Of a DNA stretch of 64,000 nt, positions 46,735-60,189 are shown one piece after another. The DNA is from Pyxicephalus adspersus (lineage: Eukaryota; Chordata; Amphibia; Anura; Pyxicephalidae). The position numbers and the translations under genes are program-made. How positions within the stretch are numbered: position 1 is the first letter of the stretch; the number at the start of each line of letters is the position of its first letter. The stretch spans positions 2,070,776 to 2,134,775 of the forward strand of contig NC_092861.1 of NCBI RefSeq assembly GCF_032062135.1. Reading direction: 5' to 3'. The notes under the pieces are model-generated. The model worked only from the letters and a program-made list of their open reading frames with translations, made no database searches and was not told the origin of the DNA.

Positions 46735-47750
46735 GATGATTTGGCGGCGTATATATTGGAGCTGGGATAGTCAACTCCACCCAAAACTGCTTTCATTTTG
46801 GATAGATGATGGAAAGATTATTTAATTCATAGATTTTTTTTTTATTCACTAGAAACTGAAGTGTAAGGGGATCATTATTTTTGGTGCAACTGCACAGCGG
46901 TCTTTCAGTTCCATGGTGAACCTCTTTGGCTATTGGATGGCCATTGATTGATAGTAATTAATTGTCTCCGGTGTCAGGAGCCAGGCTTATCTCTTTTGCC
47001 AAAAACCTTCACCTGCCAGCAACAAGTTTTTTGGGTTTAGTTCCAGTTTAGGTGATAAAGCTTGGTCACTGAACGAAACTCGGGCTGGTGATTGGACAAT
47101 GATGGAGAATAAGCACACTGGTGGGATCAGGAGCCCCTCCGCCAGACAAAAAGCACCAATTGGAGTCCTTCCCTTGGCCCTCTTTCTTTAATTCCTCCTA
47201 TATTAGGAATATAAAAAGGATTCTTTTTATTTATAGTTATATTTTCTAATAGTACATAACTTTGTTATATGGTGTTCTTGTAGTATGGGAAGCTGGACAC
47301 TGCCATAGGGAACACGTAGCAATGTGGCATGGAGAGCCGGGCACTGCTGTGGGGAACGAATACCAATGAAGCATGGGAAGCTGGGCACTGCCATAGCGAA
47401 CAAGTACCAATGTAGCATTGGGAGCTGAGCACTGCCAAGTACCTATGTAGTGTAGGGGAACTGGGCGCTGCCATGGGGAACAAGTACCAATGCAGCATAG
47501 TGAGTGGGGCATTGCCATGGGGAACAAGTACCAATGCAGTATAATGAGTGGGGCACTGCCATGGGGAACAAGTACCAAGGTAGCATTGGGAGCTGGGCAC
47601 TGCCATCGGAACAAGTACCAATGTAGCATTGGGAGCTGAGCACTGCCATGGGTGACAAGTACCTATGTAGTGTAGGGGAACTGGGCGCTGCCATGGGGAA
47701 CAAGTACCAATGCAGCATTGGGAGCTGGGCAATGCTATGGGGGACAAGTA
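46735..47750. repeat. segmental duplication unit 1 (unique part plus 44-bp array)
   Basis: 46735-47260 is near-identical to 47751-48290 (offset 1,016 bp, starting GATGATTTGGCGGCGTATAT). 47270-47745 is an array of a 44-bp unit, GGGGAACAAGTACCAATGCA plus a variable GCATAGTGAGCGGGGCATTG-type half. The whole unit was duplicated in tandem. Confidence 0.93.
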
Positions 47751-49140
47751 GATGATTTGGCGGCGTATATATTGGAGCTGGGATAGTCAACTCCACCCAA
47801 AACTGCTTTCATTTTGGATAGATGATGGAAAGATTATTTAATTTATTTCATAGATATTTTTTTTATCGACTAGCGACTAAAGTGTAAGGGGATCATCATT
47901 TTTGGTGCAACTGCACGGCGGTCTTTCAGATCCATGGTGATCCTCTTTGGCTGTTGGATGGCCATTGATTGATAGTGATTAATTGTCTCCGGTGTCAGGA
48001 GCCAGGCTTATCTCTTTTGCCAAAAAACCTCCACCTGCCAGCAACAAGTTTTTTGGGTTTAGTTCCAGTTTAGGTGATAAAGCTTGGTCGCTGAATGAAA
48101 CTCAGGCTTGTGATTGGACAATGATAGAGAATAAGCACACTGGTGGGGTTAGGAGCCCCTCCACCAGACAAAAAGCACCAATTGGAGCCCTTCTGCTGGC
48201 CCTCTTTCTTTAATTCCTGCTATATTAGGAATATAAAAAGGATTCTTTTTATTTATAGGTATATTTTCTAATAGTACATACCTTTGTTATATGGTAATCT
48301 TGTAGTATGGGAAGCTGCACACTGCCATAGGGAACACGTAGCAATGTGACATGGAGAGCTGGCATTGCTGTGGGGAACGAATACCAATGAAGCATGGGGA
48401 GCCGGGCACTGCCATGGGGAACAAGTACCAATGTAGCAAAGGGAGCAGGGCACGGCCATGGGGAACAAGTACCAATGCAGCATAGTGAACAGAGCATTGC
48501 CATGGGGAACAAGTACCAATGTAGCATTGGCAGATGAGCACTGCCATAGGGGACAAGTACCTATGTAGTGTAGGGGAACTGGGCACTGCCATGAGGAACA
48601 AGTACCAATGCAGCATGGGGAGCAGGGCACTGCCATGGGAACAAATACCAATGCAGCATAGTGAGCGGGGCATTGCCATGGAGAACAAGTACCAAAGCAG
48701 CATAGAAAGCTGGGCACTGCCATGGGGAACAAGTACCAATGTAGCATTAGGAGCAGGGCACTGCCATGAGGAACAAGTACCAATGCAGCAAAGGGAGTTG
48801 GGCACTGCCATGGGGAATAAGTACCAATGCAGCAAAGAGAGCTGGGCATAGCCATAGGGAACAAGTACCAATGCAGCATGGGGAGTGGGGCACTGCCATG
48901 AGGAACAAGTACCAATGTAGCATTAGGAGCTGAGCACTGCCATGGGGGACAAGTACCTATGTAGTGTAGGGGAACTGGGCCCTGCCATGGGGAACAAGTA
49001 CCAATGCAGCATAGTGAGCGGAGCATTGCCATGGGGAACAAGTACCAATGCAGCATGGGGAGCTGAGCATTTCCATGGGGAACATATAGCAATGCAGTGG
49101 TATATGGGGAGCCAGGCACTGCGGTGGGGGACAAGTCCAA
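47751..49140. repeat. segmental duplication unit 2 (unique part plus longer 44-bp array)
   Basis: Second copy of the 1-kb unit. Its array (48290-49135) has about 19 copies of the 44-bp unit. The unit is open in all three minus-strand frames, so a 290-residue frame with a 44-residue superperiod (LHWYLFPMA repeats) appears. It has no real coding features. Confidence 0.93.
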
Positions 49141-49754
49141 ATCCCAACATTTAGGAAAAACATACTTTGGTGGCTAAAGGATCATTTAGAGGGCAACCTT
49201 GATGACACTCAAATCCTTCAGCTTCTTGAGTCTAAGTACAAGTGACTGCTATATGCAGACTGCTCTGATCGCTGATGATATGCATGGGGAATCTGGTCTC
49301 CAAAAATTGTTCCAAATGATATTTATAAACATATATATCCCAAAATCAAATTACAAACTCCCTCCCTTCTCCAACAATTATCCCAAAATTGGGCCTTAAT
49401 GCCAAAGCCAGAGAACAAAAATATACCAATGTCATTCATTATAACACCATTGCCAGTCCTCTATGTCTGTTTAGAAAATCTAAATATATAACGTTCCTCC
49501 TCTTTCTGATTGCCCTGTGTTTCTCAATATTAGGATTTTTCAGGCTGACACATTTCACTAATTACCTCATTTACTGACACAGTGAGAACCTTCATGATTC
49601 TTGTATTCTGTTAATTATGTGGATAAGAAAAACGTTCCACTAATTACAAGCAATAGCTATTTATTTTCTGATAAAGGACAAGGTCATCTATCAGCCGTCT
49701 AACTTTTCAGTCTTCCGTAGCGAAGAGGAGCTTCATGTAGAATTAATGGTCAAC
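49141..49754. other. no gene seen
   Basis: Unique-looking AT-rich sequence. Confidence 0.35.
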
Positions 49755-50260
49755 AATATGTGACCATCTCCGTAAAAAGATGGATCAGGTGTCTCCATTG
49801 AAATGTCCTGGTAATCTCCCATCATACGAAGACATGGCAGACAATTGTGCTCTTCTAGCCTTGTGGTCATAGTTTAGTGAAGACCCTTTTCTGTTACCCC
49901 ATGACTTTGCCCCGGGGTACAAATCCAGCTCCATAAAGACATGGGGTCACCAGTTTGGTGTGGAAGAACTCAAGTGTCCTGCACACAGCCCTGACCTCAT
50001 CCCTACTGAACACCTTTGGGATGAACTGGAATGGTGATCCAGATCTTCTCCTCCAACATCATACCCAATAAGACAAATTCCCATAGGCACCCTCCAAAAC
50101 AGTGGAGGCTGGTGTAGCGAAGGAGACAGAACTTCATAATAGTGGCCATGGTTTGAGAATGGAACATCCAACAAGCATTTGTAGATGTAATGGTGAAGTA
50201 TCTGCAAATCTGGTTGGGGTAATTTCAAGTGAGTTGGGTGCAAAGAACAGCTTTATAGCA
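49755..50260 (+). mobile_element. Tc1-derived 3' fragment
   Basis: GGTGTCTCCATTGAAATGTC, then the transposase C-terminus (SIKTWGHQFGVEELKCPAHSPD, given here with a frameshift, then HPYxTPLG-type decay) and GATGAACTGGAATGGTGATC. It starts at the same internal point as the copies at 37190 and 55235, so these copies come from one internally deleted subfamily. Confidence 0.75.
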
Positions 50261-50449
50261 TTACTAAGGACTGGAGATTCTTGTTTGGAAGCCTCCAAAA
50301 ATGTATCCATTTCTTTTTTTAGCCAGTGTTCCAACATGGAGCTACTCCATCTCCCTCCACACCGGGGAAGGCCTTTAAGACCTGGCTGGTGCACCACCTT
50401 CTTCTATAAAATGGAACCAATATTAGTATCTTTTAGGGCAGAGACCCCT

Positions 50450-51070
50450 GCCAGGTGATAGGGGATAACGTAGGGCACGGAGTCTAAGTGTCTCCTGATC
50501 TTCACCAGAGCACCCCACAAGGGTTGATGGAAAGGTGACCCTAATATTCACTAGTATACTTCCCTGCTGCCGGGCGAACACAAGGTCATGGCCCACAAGC
50601 TCTCCCTACTTGGGATAAACAGGACAGAGATTTTCAATGTAGGGACAGCCAGGGATCAGATACGGGCAGTAATCATAGTCAGGATGGACCAAGGTCAGAG
50701 CAGACAATAATTGTAGTCTGGAAAGGCCCGGAGCCAGAGCAATGGAGAAACAGAGCAGAAGGTCGGGGGCATTCCAGGGTCGGTATACTAGAACACAACA
50801 GGCAGAATATAATTGAACAGGTAGCAGAAATGAAGCTAAGTATCCAGCAACTAGAACCTGGAACTGGGAAAGTTTAAATAGGACTAGCAACCAATAGCAG
50901 GACAGGATTAAATCCCAGAACCAATCTGCTCATTGGTTGCAACACAAACTCTAAAATCCTCTTCAGCTGTGCACAGCCTTAATGTCTGTGCAGGGGATGC
51001 CGAGAAGGGCGGAACTTCACAGCTAAAGGGATGCTGCAGGTTACTAAACAGCGGGGGGAGTGGTAAAAAT
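50450..51070 (-). repeat. dispersed repeat family X, copy 4 (reverse)
   Basis: The reverse complement carries CCTGTCCTGCTATTGGTTGC, CATCCCTTTAGCTGTGAAG, GGCATCCCCTGCACAGACAT and a run of CTGACTATGATTACTGCCC-like triplet phrases. The order matches 11890-12420 and 32520-33350. Confidence 0.6.
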
Positions 51071-54000
51071 ATTAGTGGTGCATCATGGTGGAAAAGTGGT
51101 CCTTTTCCTATTGGTTGCCTGGACCTCTCACTATTAAAACGTATTTACTATATATATCTTCTAGAAGAACAGATATTATTCTTTTGAAGATTATTCAAGA
51201 AGTTAATTTGGCTTTGACTACATAGAAGGAGGCATTTGGTGGAAAGACCTAGTAAGGAATGGATATATGTTCCTCAAAAGCATGGTGAGATGCTGGTTGA
51301 TGTACTGTTGCTGAGGGATTTGAGTCTCCCGAAATTTTGCCTTTTGGCTTTTTTGGTTAAATGTCTGCAAAAATTACCTCTTCCCCCAAAAAGGTGGCCG
51401 TGCAAAGACGAAAAACTATTGAATAATTGTATGTTATATCCTAATTCTGCCTCAGGTTGCGCTCTACTGTAAGAGAACCTTATAATTAATCCTTTAATGG
51501 GTACAATAGGAATAAAACCAAGTAGGTTGGTTGAGCGACCCCCAACCAATATCCATAGGTAATGGTTTCCGTGAGTGAAAAATCAATATCTGACTGTGCA
51601 GGCCCCTTGTTTCATTTCTTTTGTGTGACCTGCGTTGCCTCAGCTGATTGGTACAAGATCTCTGCCGCCGCATATAATGACGTACACAGCTAATGTTCTG
51701 AGACCTTTGCATGATTTTTCCTGTGATTAACATTTGCTGTTCCTCTGCATGAGTACTCTCTGCATAATGGTCTGTAGAATGAAGAGCGTCCCGGGACCAG
51801 TTTTCTGTTCACTGATCTGCAACGGTCAATGCGCGGCTAATGCGGTTGCTGGCCTTCATGATTCCTGAACATCATCTCTAATCATTGAATGCTATCATTT
51901 AAATATGTGGGGGGTTTTCTCATTTTGTCGTGTCACCATCTATGTAATGATTACCATTTGCTGCTTGCATAGTATTGTAACAATGGCTCATTGGAAGCCT
52001 ATGCAATCTCAAGATTGCTATTTTTTGGCTACCTATTGTCAAGTGAGTGCTGCTTAGGGACCATATTACTATATTTTCATTACTTTTGTGTGAGTTTGCT
52101 TGGAATTTTAGAAAAAAACATTGGGCTGGCCCTGCCTGATCCTTTTGCATCCAATGAGTTTTGGGTGACCAAGGTGAGGCCAAACACATTCAACCTCTTC
52201 CAAATTGTGCTGCTATTATGACTCAATACCAACTGCTAAATAGGCTTGAACTTCCAACATTTGCTTTGGTAACCCCATTGTCAAGTTAAATCACCAGCAC
52301 TGCTCCCATAGATTGGTCGTTGGTTGAGTTGGCCTGACTTCCAGTTGGTCACACATCTTGCAGGCCCATCTTCTTATTCACTTCTTCCCCACCTGTTGGC
52401 CTCAGTAATGCAAAGAATATTGACCATGTAATCACTTTTCTTCGTAGGATTGGACCACAGGCTCCGGGTGGTGATGTTATGATGTTTTGTAAGTGGGCAG
52501 GTCAATGACTCCTGTGGCTCATTCGAAGTAGGTCACATGATTTTGGGTGCCATCCAACTTAAAAGAAGAACAGAGTTGGTCCTACGAAGAAGTCTTCATT
52601 GGTCAATGCCAAAGAGGAGATGAGTCTTCAAAACTGGTATTGGACTTTATAACTTTCCAGAACACAAGTTAAGGAACTTATACAGTCATTCTTCAGTTTA
52701 GTTCGAAGTAGGAATGGAGTAGGTACAGATAGCACCCCCTGCTTTCCATTTTTGGGTGTCTGTATCCCATTAGGAAGGTTTCTCTTTCTGTTCTGTCCAA
52801 CAACAGGAATAGGTAAAGGAAATTCCCATTTTAGTACACCCCCCCAACAAGTGTTCCCATTGGAGGATTCCCCCTTGCTTCTCGGTCGGGGATAACTGCA
52901 AAATTGTATGCACTGGGGGGCTTTGTTGGGTTGGTGTTCATTAGGAACTAGCATTGCCTTGCGTTGGTGTAAACCAGCCTTTGGTCAGAACTTTCCCAAA
53001 GTCTTCATAGTGATTCCAGGTCATTGACTTATATTATACTGAAAATATTGGAGCAGTATGACACCCAACCACCTGGAAGTTTTAGAAAGTCAGCAATGGC
53101 AACGTGCAACATTTTCTAAGGACAGGTTCACTTTAACAGCGCTCTAAGTACATTGAGGCCTTGTACAATGTTCCAGATGTTGCAGCTGCCACCGGTAATA
53201 GAGAACAAGCACAAGACAGTCTGGCATGTCTCTTTTTCTGATGTCAGAATTAATAAGCTAACTGGTTTCCATTAGCATAATGAGAATCTATAAAAGTTTA
53301 TTAACTTTGCTGTCAGACTGTCATGTTTAACCAGTGATGCAATATTCATTTTACTGCATGTATATTGAGAGGAAATGTGAGCGCCCAGGAAGTTTACCTG
53401 GTATTTCTGATGGTAGACCTGTTCTTATCAGTTAATTCATACATCTGCATTGCTAAATTGTTGACATGGTTGAGGTACAGCAACCATGTTGATGGTCTAC
53501 AGGCTCAGAATCCTTCTTTGCTCCAAGCCTTGAAGGAATGGAACCTCTGTCGGTTCTTCAATACCGTCGGGAAGATTTCCCAGACTTGGTCTCTTGTAGA
53601 CCAGGATCCAATTTTTACTCTTTTAACCCCAAGGCCAGCTACCTTGTTCTTTTTTGATGCCTCGTTATGTTTTTGCTTTCTGAAACTAAATGGGGCTAAA
53701 GAACCTTTCCTGCCCTCTTTAAGTGGTTGACAGGTGCTCTTGTATTCTCACTTTGCACTTAATGTGCCCCAGCACTTACATATCGCATTCCATCAACATT
53801 ACTTTTATTCTGCAGTGCAGTGATCTGCGACGAGTGTTGGCGGAAATAAAATAAAGGAATTGTGGGCTCTGCGTTTAATCTTATTGAAGTAAATGGAAGT
53901 GTCAGCGTTCTTTTGTCCTCACACCTCGGCAGGCTGCTGTAATAAGATCTGAAAGGATATTCTCTGTCCAGCTGTTCCTAAAGATGAATTGGTATTGGCA

Positions 54001-54289
54001 AACGTATGACAAAAACACGATGAAGCTGATTGATGGAATCGTAGGTGGACAGACGCGATAGTCTTTCACTAAGGAATTACATTGCCTTACACAAAAAGCC
54101 TCCCAGACAGACACAGATCACAGCTTGCATCAATCTCCTAACATGGAAGGTGATTACACGCCATCATTTCACAAATCCTAAGGAAACAAAGGGGGGCGTA
54201 TATAATGTAGGGCTGAAAATCCGGGAAAATAGCTAAATATGCCAATGGAATATATTGATGGAATTGGATATGTGTGTCAATCCATGGCA
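51071..54289. other. long stretch without a gene
   Basis: Largely unique-looking. 51640-51900, 53130-53340 and 53790-54190 are repeat-free and conserved-looking. A 121-codon plus frame (53365-53730) has no family match. No pnoc first exon could be identified. Confidence 0.3.
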
Positions 54290-54625
54290 ATAGATATGTT
54301 TGCCAATACATGCCAATGGGTATGTAAGCCCTGTCTATGCCAGTGGATATGTATGTCTATCCGTGCCACTGGATATGTAGGTCTACCCATGCCAATGGAT
54401 ATGTAGGTCTGTCCATGCCAATGGATAGGTAGGTCTGTCCATGCCAATGGATATGTATGTCTATCCGTACCACTGGATATGTAGGTCTACCCATGCCAAT
54501 GGATATGTAGGTCTGCCCATGCCAATGGATATGTAGGTCTGTCCATGCCAATGAATATGTAGGTCTGTCCATGCCAATGGATATGTAGGTCTATCCGTGT
54601 CACTGAATATGTAGGTCTACCGATG
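54290..54625. repeat. 26-bp minisatellite array
   Basis: About 13 copies of GTCTGTCCATGCCAATGGAT plus ATGTAG (26 bp). A second variant (GTCTATCCGTGCCACTGGAT) appears at regular intervals, suggesting a higher-order unit. Confidence 0.93.
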
Positions 54626-55179
54626 CGCTGGAGGAAAGAGACCTAGCTTTATTACTGCAGCAGAGGTCACAAGGCTGGCTGTGCTGTCCATTTGGGCTTA
54701 GTAAATTCTATACCTGGATGGACAAATTCACAAATCTTTTGGCACATAGATAGCTCCTATGTACATTTTGGTGATGTGTCTAGTTGTTTGCCTGGTTCTG
54801 ATGGTCCTTACCCACCAATATTCAATAAACTAGCGATGCTGGAAAATGAGTGCTATTATTGGACTATGGCTAGCAGTAAACCTAGGACAACGTTCTCCAT
54901 AGCTTTAGAAAATGGAATCCAGTTCCTTTACCCATTACTGGTCTATACAAATGACCAAGAGGAAGCGGAAAGCATGTGAACAATGCACCACTCATAGTTC
55001 TGTGGAATGGCCCAGAGCCCAGTGCTAAGATACACAACAAGTAGCATTCCAATTGGGGATGGATGTTAGGAACCACTCACAATAGGACAGCCAAACCACA
55101 AAATACTAAAAAGCCATATTAACTGAAAAGAGAACCTGATTCTGATTAGGTCTTATCTCCACCTCTTCCTCAATCAGTT
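54626..55179. other. no gene seen
   Basis: A 95-codon plus frame at 54692-54979 has no family match; no splice signals support it. Confidence 0.3.
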
Positions 55180-55760
55180 TCTAGGTAGCATGGGCATTGT
55201 ACAATATACCAAATGACCAAATGTTCCAAATGGTGGAGTCCAGGTGTCTCTGGGGAAGGTCCTGGTATTCCTACATACAAAGACAATGTAGACCATTGCG
55301 CTCTTCCAGCCTTGTGGTCACAATTTGGTGAAGACCCTTTTCTGTTCCCCCATGAATAGCCCCTTGGGTACAAAGCCAGCTCCATAAAGACGTGGGGTCA
55401 CCAGTATGGTCTGGAGGAACTTGAGTGTCCTGCACAGAGCCCTGACCTCAACCCTACTGAACACCTACAACCCTACTGAATGGAATGAGTTGCAATGGTG
55501 AGCCAGGTGTCCTCATCCAAAATGGGCAACAATTTCCATAAACACATCCCAAAATCTTGTAGAAAGCCTTCCCAGAAGAGTGGAACCAGTTGCAGCCCCG
55601 AAAGAAGGAGCCAACCTCCTATTATAGACAATGATTTAGGAATGGGATGCCCAATAAGCTCATGTAGATATGATGGCCAGATGTCTACAAACGCTTGGTC
55701 ACACAGTAAATGAAATGGTAATAATCCATTTTGGTCCATATGGACTGAGCCCAAGATAGG
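55180..55760 (+). mobile_element. Tc1-derived 3' fragment
   Basis: From CAGGTGTCTCTGGGGAAGGT through the transposase C-terminal region (SIKTWGHQYGLEELECPAQS, then PDLNPTEHL in frame) to NLVESLPRRVEPVAAPKEGA-like coding near 55555-55605 and the end GGCCAGATGTCTACAAACGC. A small duplication (CAACCCTACTGAA twice near 55450-55480) disrupts the frame. Confidence 0.8.
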
Positions 55761-55883
55761 TACCCAGTGACCCAACAGTGCTGTCCACCACCATCATGAC
55801 TTTTTAGAGACAAGCAGAAGAAGCGTTGGTCCATTGAGTAGCTATCAGTGGAGATTCATTCAGGACCAGATCCTTCCAACACA

Positions 55884-55990
55884 TGCCAAAACCCACACAT
55901 GGGGCCAGTTACCATCAATATGGTTTCTATATTCCATCAGCAAAACATTTTACAAGCTGATAAAAGTCGTGACCCTCTATATCTCATCTT
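55884..55990 (+). repeat. 105-bp inverted-duplicate segment, copy 1
   Basis: TGCCAAAACCCACACATGGG ... CTCTATATCTCATCTT is about 97% identical to the reverse complement of 62104-62208. See the copy there. Confidence 0.93.
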
Positions 55991-57659
55991 CTTTGTGGTT
56001 TCCCTCATTATCAATGAGAAATCCTTTTCCGCTACAACTGATTGTAATACATTCCCAGATAATGTGACATTACCGCCTATAATCTTGTCTGAGCCAATGG
56101 ACACCGGCGTGCTGAGGGTGAACTCATAAACCTTGGCTTTTGTTAAAAGCAATTGGACTGTCACACTCAGTGAATCCAAATCAATACAACATAAAATATC
56201 CATCCATGTGATTTCGCTATTACCGCTGCGTTCATGGTGACAAATGATGATATGGGGGCTTCTCAATTAATGTGCTACTGGCCCTTTAAGAATAAATTGT
56301 ATCTGTGCTGTGTCCCCATTGGCAGTGTTCTGAATATTTACAGAGATTCTCAGACCACAGAAAACATATTATCGGTGCCCATTTAGGAAATCATTCAACC
56401 ATCCACAAGGGTTAACCCAACAAAACCCAAATTTCAGGTAAAGACAAATTCAGTTATACATGCCATCAATTCCATCACAAAAAATTGCCCTAGGTACCCT
56501 AGGTAATTGCCCCTCCCTGCTAAAGCTGGCCCTGGTGTCAAAGGTTGATTTCAAGTTTTATTAATTAATTTCATAGACTGATGGGAAGGGTCGTCCTTTG
56601 TTGTCAGGAGTTGGGTCATCCCCAAAAATCTGCAGTGTCGGCATTTCATTGGGTATGAATGAGCCCTAGAAAACTCTCCACTGTGATGAGAATTTCATTG
56701 GCCCTCCCTGTAACTCCTCCCACTCAGAATATTTAATATTTGGGGTGTTTTAAGTCATTTGTAATGAGAATTTTACTAATAACCCCAACATTGGCCCTCC
56801 CTTCAACCCCTTGTTTGCAGCCTCTCCTCTCTTTGCACCATTCCTGCTCCCCTCTATTATATCTGTATATATATTATATCTGTAGAATAATAATGGATGA
56901 TTCTGGGTGGTCCCCTCAATAAATCCCTCCATTCTAAGCTCTTCCATTCTGCCATATGGTAGCAAAGGGGTTAGGGAGCCAGGATGGGGGGGTACACTTT
57001 GCCACCCTAACCTGGAGTGCTAGAACTTTATCCCTGCACTGCCTCCCTGTAACCCTTCCATTAACCCCTTGTTTGCATTCCCATCTTTCCTGCAATGGGG
57101 ATTCATCAATGTTCCCAAAATCTAATCTCCTCCGACTACGAATGTCGCTGAGCGCTCCCACTCGGCCAATGTTAGAAACAGAAAAGCAAAGAATTCGTCT
57201 TGCTGGAGAGATCTAGAAACCCAAAAAGTGATTTCCCCTCCCCAACATCCACCAAACACAAAATATCAATTCTAGACACACCGGCCCTTTAAGGGAAATG
57301 AATGATTAGATGATTGATTATTGACAAATCGCTGAACCATTGCAACTTACAGGATAATAATAGCCAATAAAGAGGAAGCAACGTCAAGAACTGCAGCAAC
57401 CATGAAGAAATGACTTAGATATTCAGGAATCAGAAATTCATACAGGAATCCTTTTATGTGTATACACCTGTATGGAAAACTCCCATCATCCCCTGCACAC
57501 CAGCTAAAATCCCCAATCAGGCTTGTACCAGCTGTAATGGAGAGACAGAGCAAAGGTGGCTGACATACATCGGCCATATATAAATTTCTTGCGATGTGAT
57601 TGGTTACTATAGAGGAAAAGTCCCAGAGCAGGTTTCTTTGCTACTTTTTAAAATAATGT
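55991..57659. other. no gene seen
   Basis: 56040-56240 is repeat-free and conserved-looking. A minus-strand open frame at 57347-57577 ends at a CCT/GTAAGT donor-like site but has no family match. Confidence 0.25.
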
Positions 57660-57965
57660 TTCCCTATAGTTAGGGCTGGTCCTAGGAGGGTGGCACATGC
57701 CGGGGCCCCCACCTTCAGCTTGGGCACAACAGACAGAATGGCAGGGGCTACAGGGAGCTGGAATACTTTCCAGGCTACACTTCATATTTGCCCAGGGCCC
57801 CCACCTTCTCCAGGGCCCCATCTAGCAGAATGGTATAGACTGTAAAGAGCTACAAAACTGAGCAATTGGGCCCCACAGTATATTTTCCCCACTCCAGGGT
57901 CCAAATGGACAGAATGGCATTGGCTGCAAGAATCTCTTCCATTGGCCCTTATATTCTAAATCCAC
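57660..57965. repeat. GGGCCCC-rich repeat fragment
   Basis: Repeated phrases GGCCCCCACCTTC, AGACAGAATGGCA and GGGCCCC-type words, echoed at 28740-28870. Low-confidence dispersed or local repeat. Confidence 0.35.
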
Positions 57966-59639
57966 CCGTCTGTGGTTAGCCCCGAATTAAGTTTATCCAG
58001 TCCCTAAGCAGGGATCTTTATCAAATTCCCACACATACAAATGGCCACTAGAGGGAGCACTGAAACATCCACATATAAAATATAATAAAAAAAACATGGA
58101 GCAGCACACTGGGTGTATAAATATTTTCCCACATCAAAAACATGTACTCACTGTGAAAATGTTAAATCTGAACTTTAGGCAGATATAAAGATGCAAATAC
58201 ATAATTTATAAATCATTAAATGTAAATTGGTAATGCAGTAAGTACTTGAATTTGACCTAGTATAAACTCTATACAATTCCCAATACACAGCTCATATTGA
58301 GAAAGGAAGAAGCAGTACAAGGAGCCAATCAGGTATGTTCATGAGCTCACGCGTGCTGTAAGGAGTTTATTAGCCTATTGCTTCTCCTTTCATTGTCCAG
58401 TCACAGGCTCCATCAAAAAATGACTTTTTTATTTTTATTCACAGGTGCTGCCGCCCTGGTGGTTTTCTGAGGTTTCTTTTTAAAAGGACATACCAGGGCA
58501 ACTGTACCCTTCCCTTGTTTTTGGTTTTATAACGTGCAAAGCATTCTCTGTTGCTGCACACACAATGATCAATCGTCTCTCTCCTGCAGCTTCAGAAATT
58601 TGCATCACAACGGCGCTGCTTTAAGGAGCCACTCGCCCCTCCATTCTTCACGTCCCCTTTATCTGCTCCTTTCACGGTGCGTTTGGAGTGTCAGCTGGGG
58701 TCGGTGATGATTGTTAATCTGCCCGTAATCCCTCGTAGGATAAAAGGTGTTATCTGTGCAAACACAGACGAGGGAATCTATAGACGGAGAGGAGACTTGG
58801 ATACCCTCCCTGACAAGTTTCTATTAACGACCACCCGACGCGTTTCAGTCCTTTTGTTTTGGCACTTTCAATTTTGGCATTCTGGAGCCTGGCTGCTGAG
58901 AAATCCCCAGCAACAATGACATTCACTGTCATGCTGATCCTCGGGCTTCAGTGCTTGGAGTCACTGAACAAATATACAGATTTGGACTTTATTGTGACTT
59001 TTTCTGTGGGCTCATTCCAGGTCAGTGATTTGGAAAGAATTGCAGCCAAAGGCAGCCAGGAAACAAGCATTTTTAGAGGGCACTGCCGCATTTCTCTATC
59101 CTTCAAACACAACCTGATGGGAATGGAACAATTTAATTTTCATGCTAAGTAATCAGCAGTGGAAAAGCACCATTGTGGCTCCCCCTGCTGGTGGTATAGC
59201 AGAAATCTGCATTGAGGTGCCTGGAAGCTGCAAAGGACTTTTTAAATCAATCATGCTCATGCTGAATTGAGTATTACATTGCAATAAAAAGTAGCATTCA
59301 GGTGACAGGTTATCTTTTTTTTTCTGCAGCTTTGACATGATGTATCATCTGACAATCCTTACATTATGTGAATGATTCCTCCGATACTTCTGATTCCCCC
59401 AATGAATTCATTAATGTAAGTACAGCCTGGAGACAAGAAAGCCAGCAAAGAATACATTTACACTGGATCGCTTAGACCAAGCTTCAGATTTGCGCAGCCT
59501 TTACAGCTATAATTACACAGCTTGTACTTCGCTCCTCCGTCTGGTTCCGCACCATTTAGCAGAAAACACGGCAAAAAAACGCGCTACAACTGCGCAACTA
59601 AAGTCTCAAAGACAACCAGCCACCAAATAAATGTCAATA
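57966..59639. other. no gene seen; partly conserved-looking
   Basis: 58540-58930 is repeat-free, with GATTGTTAATCTGCCCGTAA and GACCACCCGACGCGTTTC. The CpG content is slightly raised but not a CpG island. Confidence 0.25.
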
Positions 59640-60138
59640 AAAAGTCAAATATAAAATTAACATAACAGCTGGATAAAATGTTTTTGGAGTTTGAACAAAT
59701 TGATATCTTTTTTTTACATACAAATTATTTAAATTATTTATTTAAAATGCAAAAATGTAACAAAATCAAATGATATCAATGAATTATGATATATGCGACA
59801 ATGTAAACAATAATAAAATGTTTGCATAATATATGCAAAATAATATGCGACAATGTAAAAAATAATAAAATAATAAATGTATGTCGTAGTGTATTACAAA
59901 TCAAATTGAAACAATGTAAAAGATGTTTAAATATATAATATTTTTAAATATTTTTTATTATTATTATGTTAAATGTTATATATATTTTATATGTTATCCG
60001 TTTTATATATATATATAAATTGCAGGAATATAACCTAATTATAATGCAACAATCTTAAAAAGAATATTATTATTAATAATAATAATATTAATAATAATAT
60101 CAATAATTGCATTATAAATTGGGGTATATTACTATATA

Positions 60139-60189
<51 letters not shown>

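Noticed and set aside
47246..49140. Long minus-strand proteins with WYLFPMA repeats
   Set aside because: They are translations of 44-bp tandem units that happen to lack stops, open in several frames at once.
53365..53730. 121-residue plus-strand open frame
   Set aside because: No recognisable domain and no exon signals.
57347..57577. Membrane-like exon with a GTAAGT donor on the minus strand
   Set aside because: The donor is good, but the translated segment matches no family, and no acceptor or partner exon in phase could be defined.
58540..58930. CpG-island promoter for pnoc
   Set aside because: CpG density is only slightly raised, and no exon 1 with a donor could be placed there.
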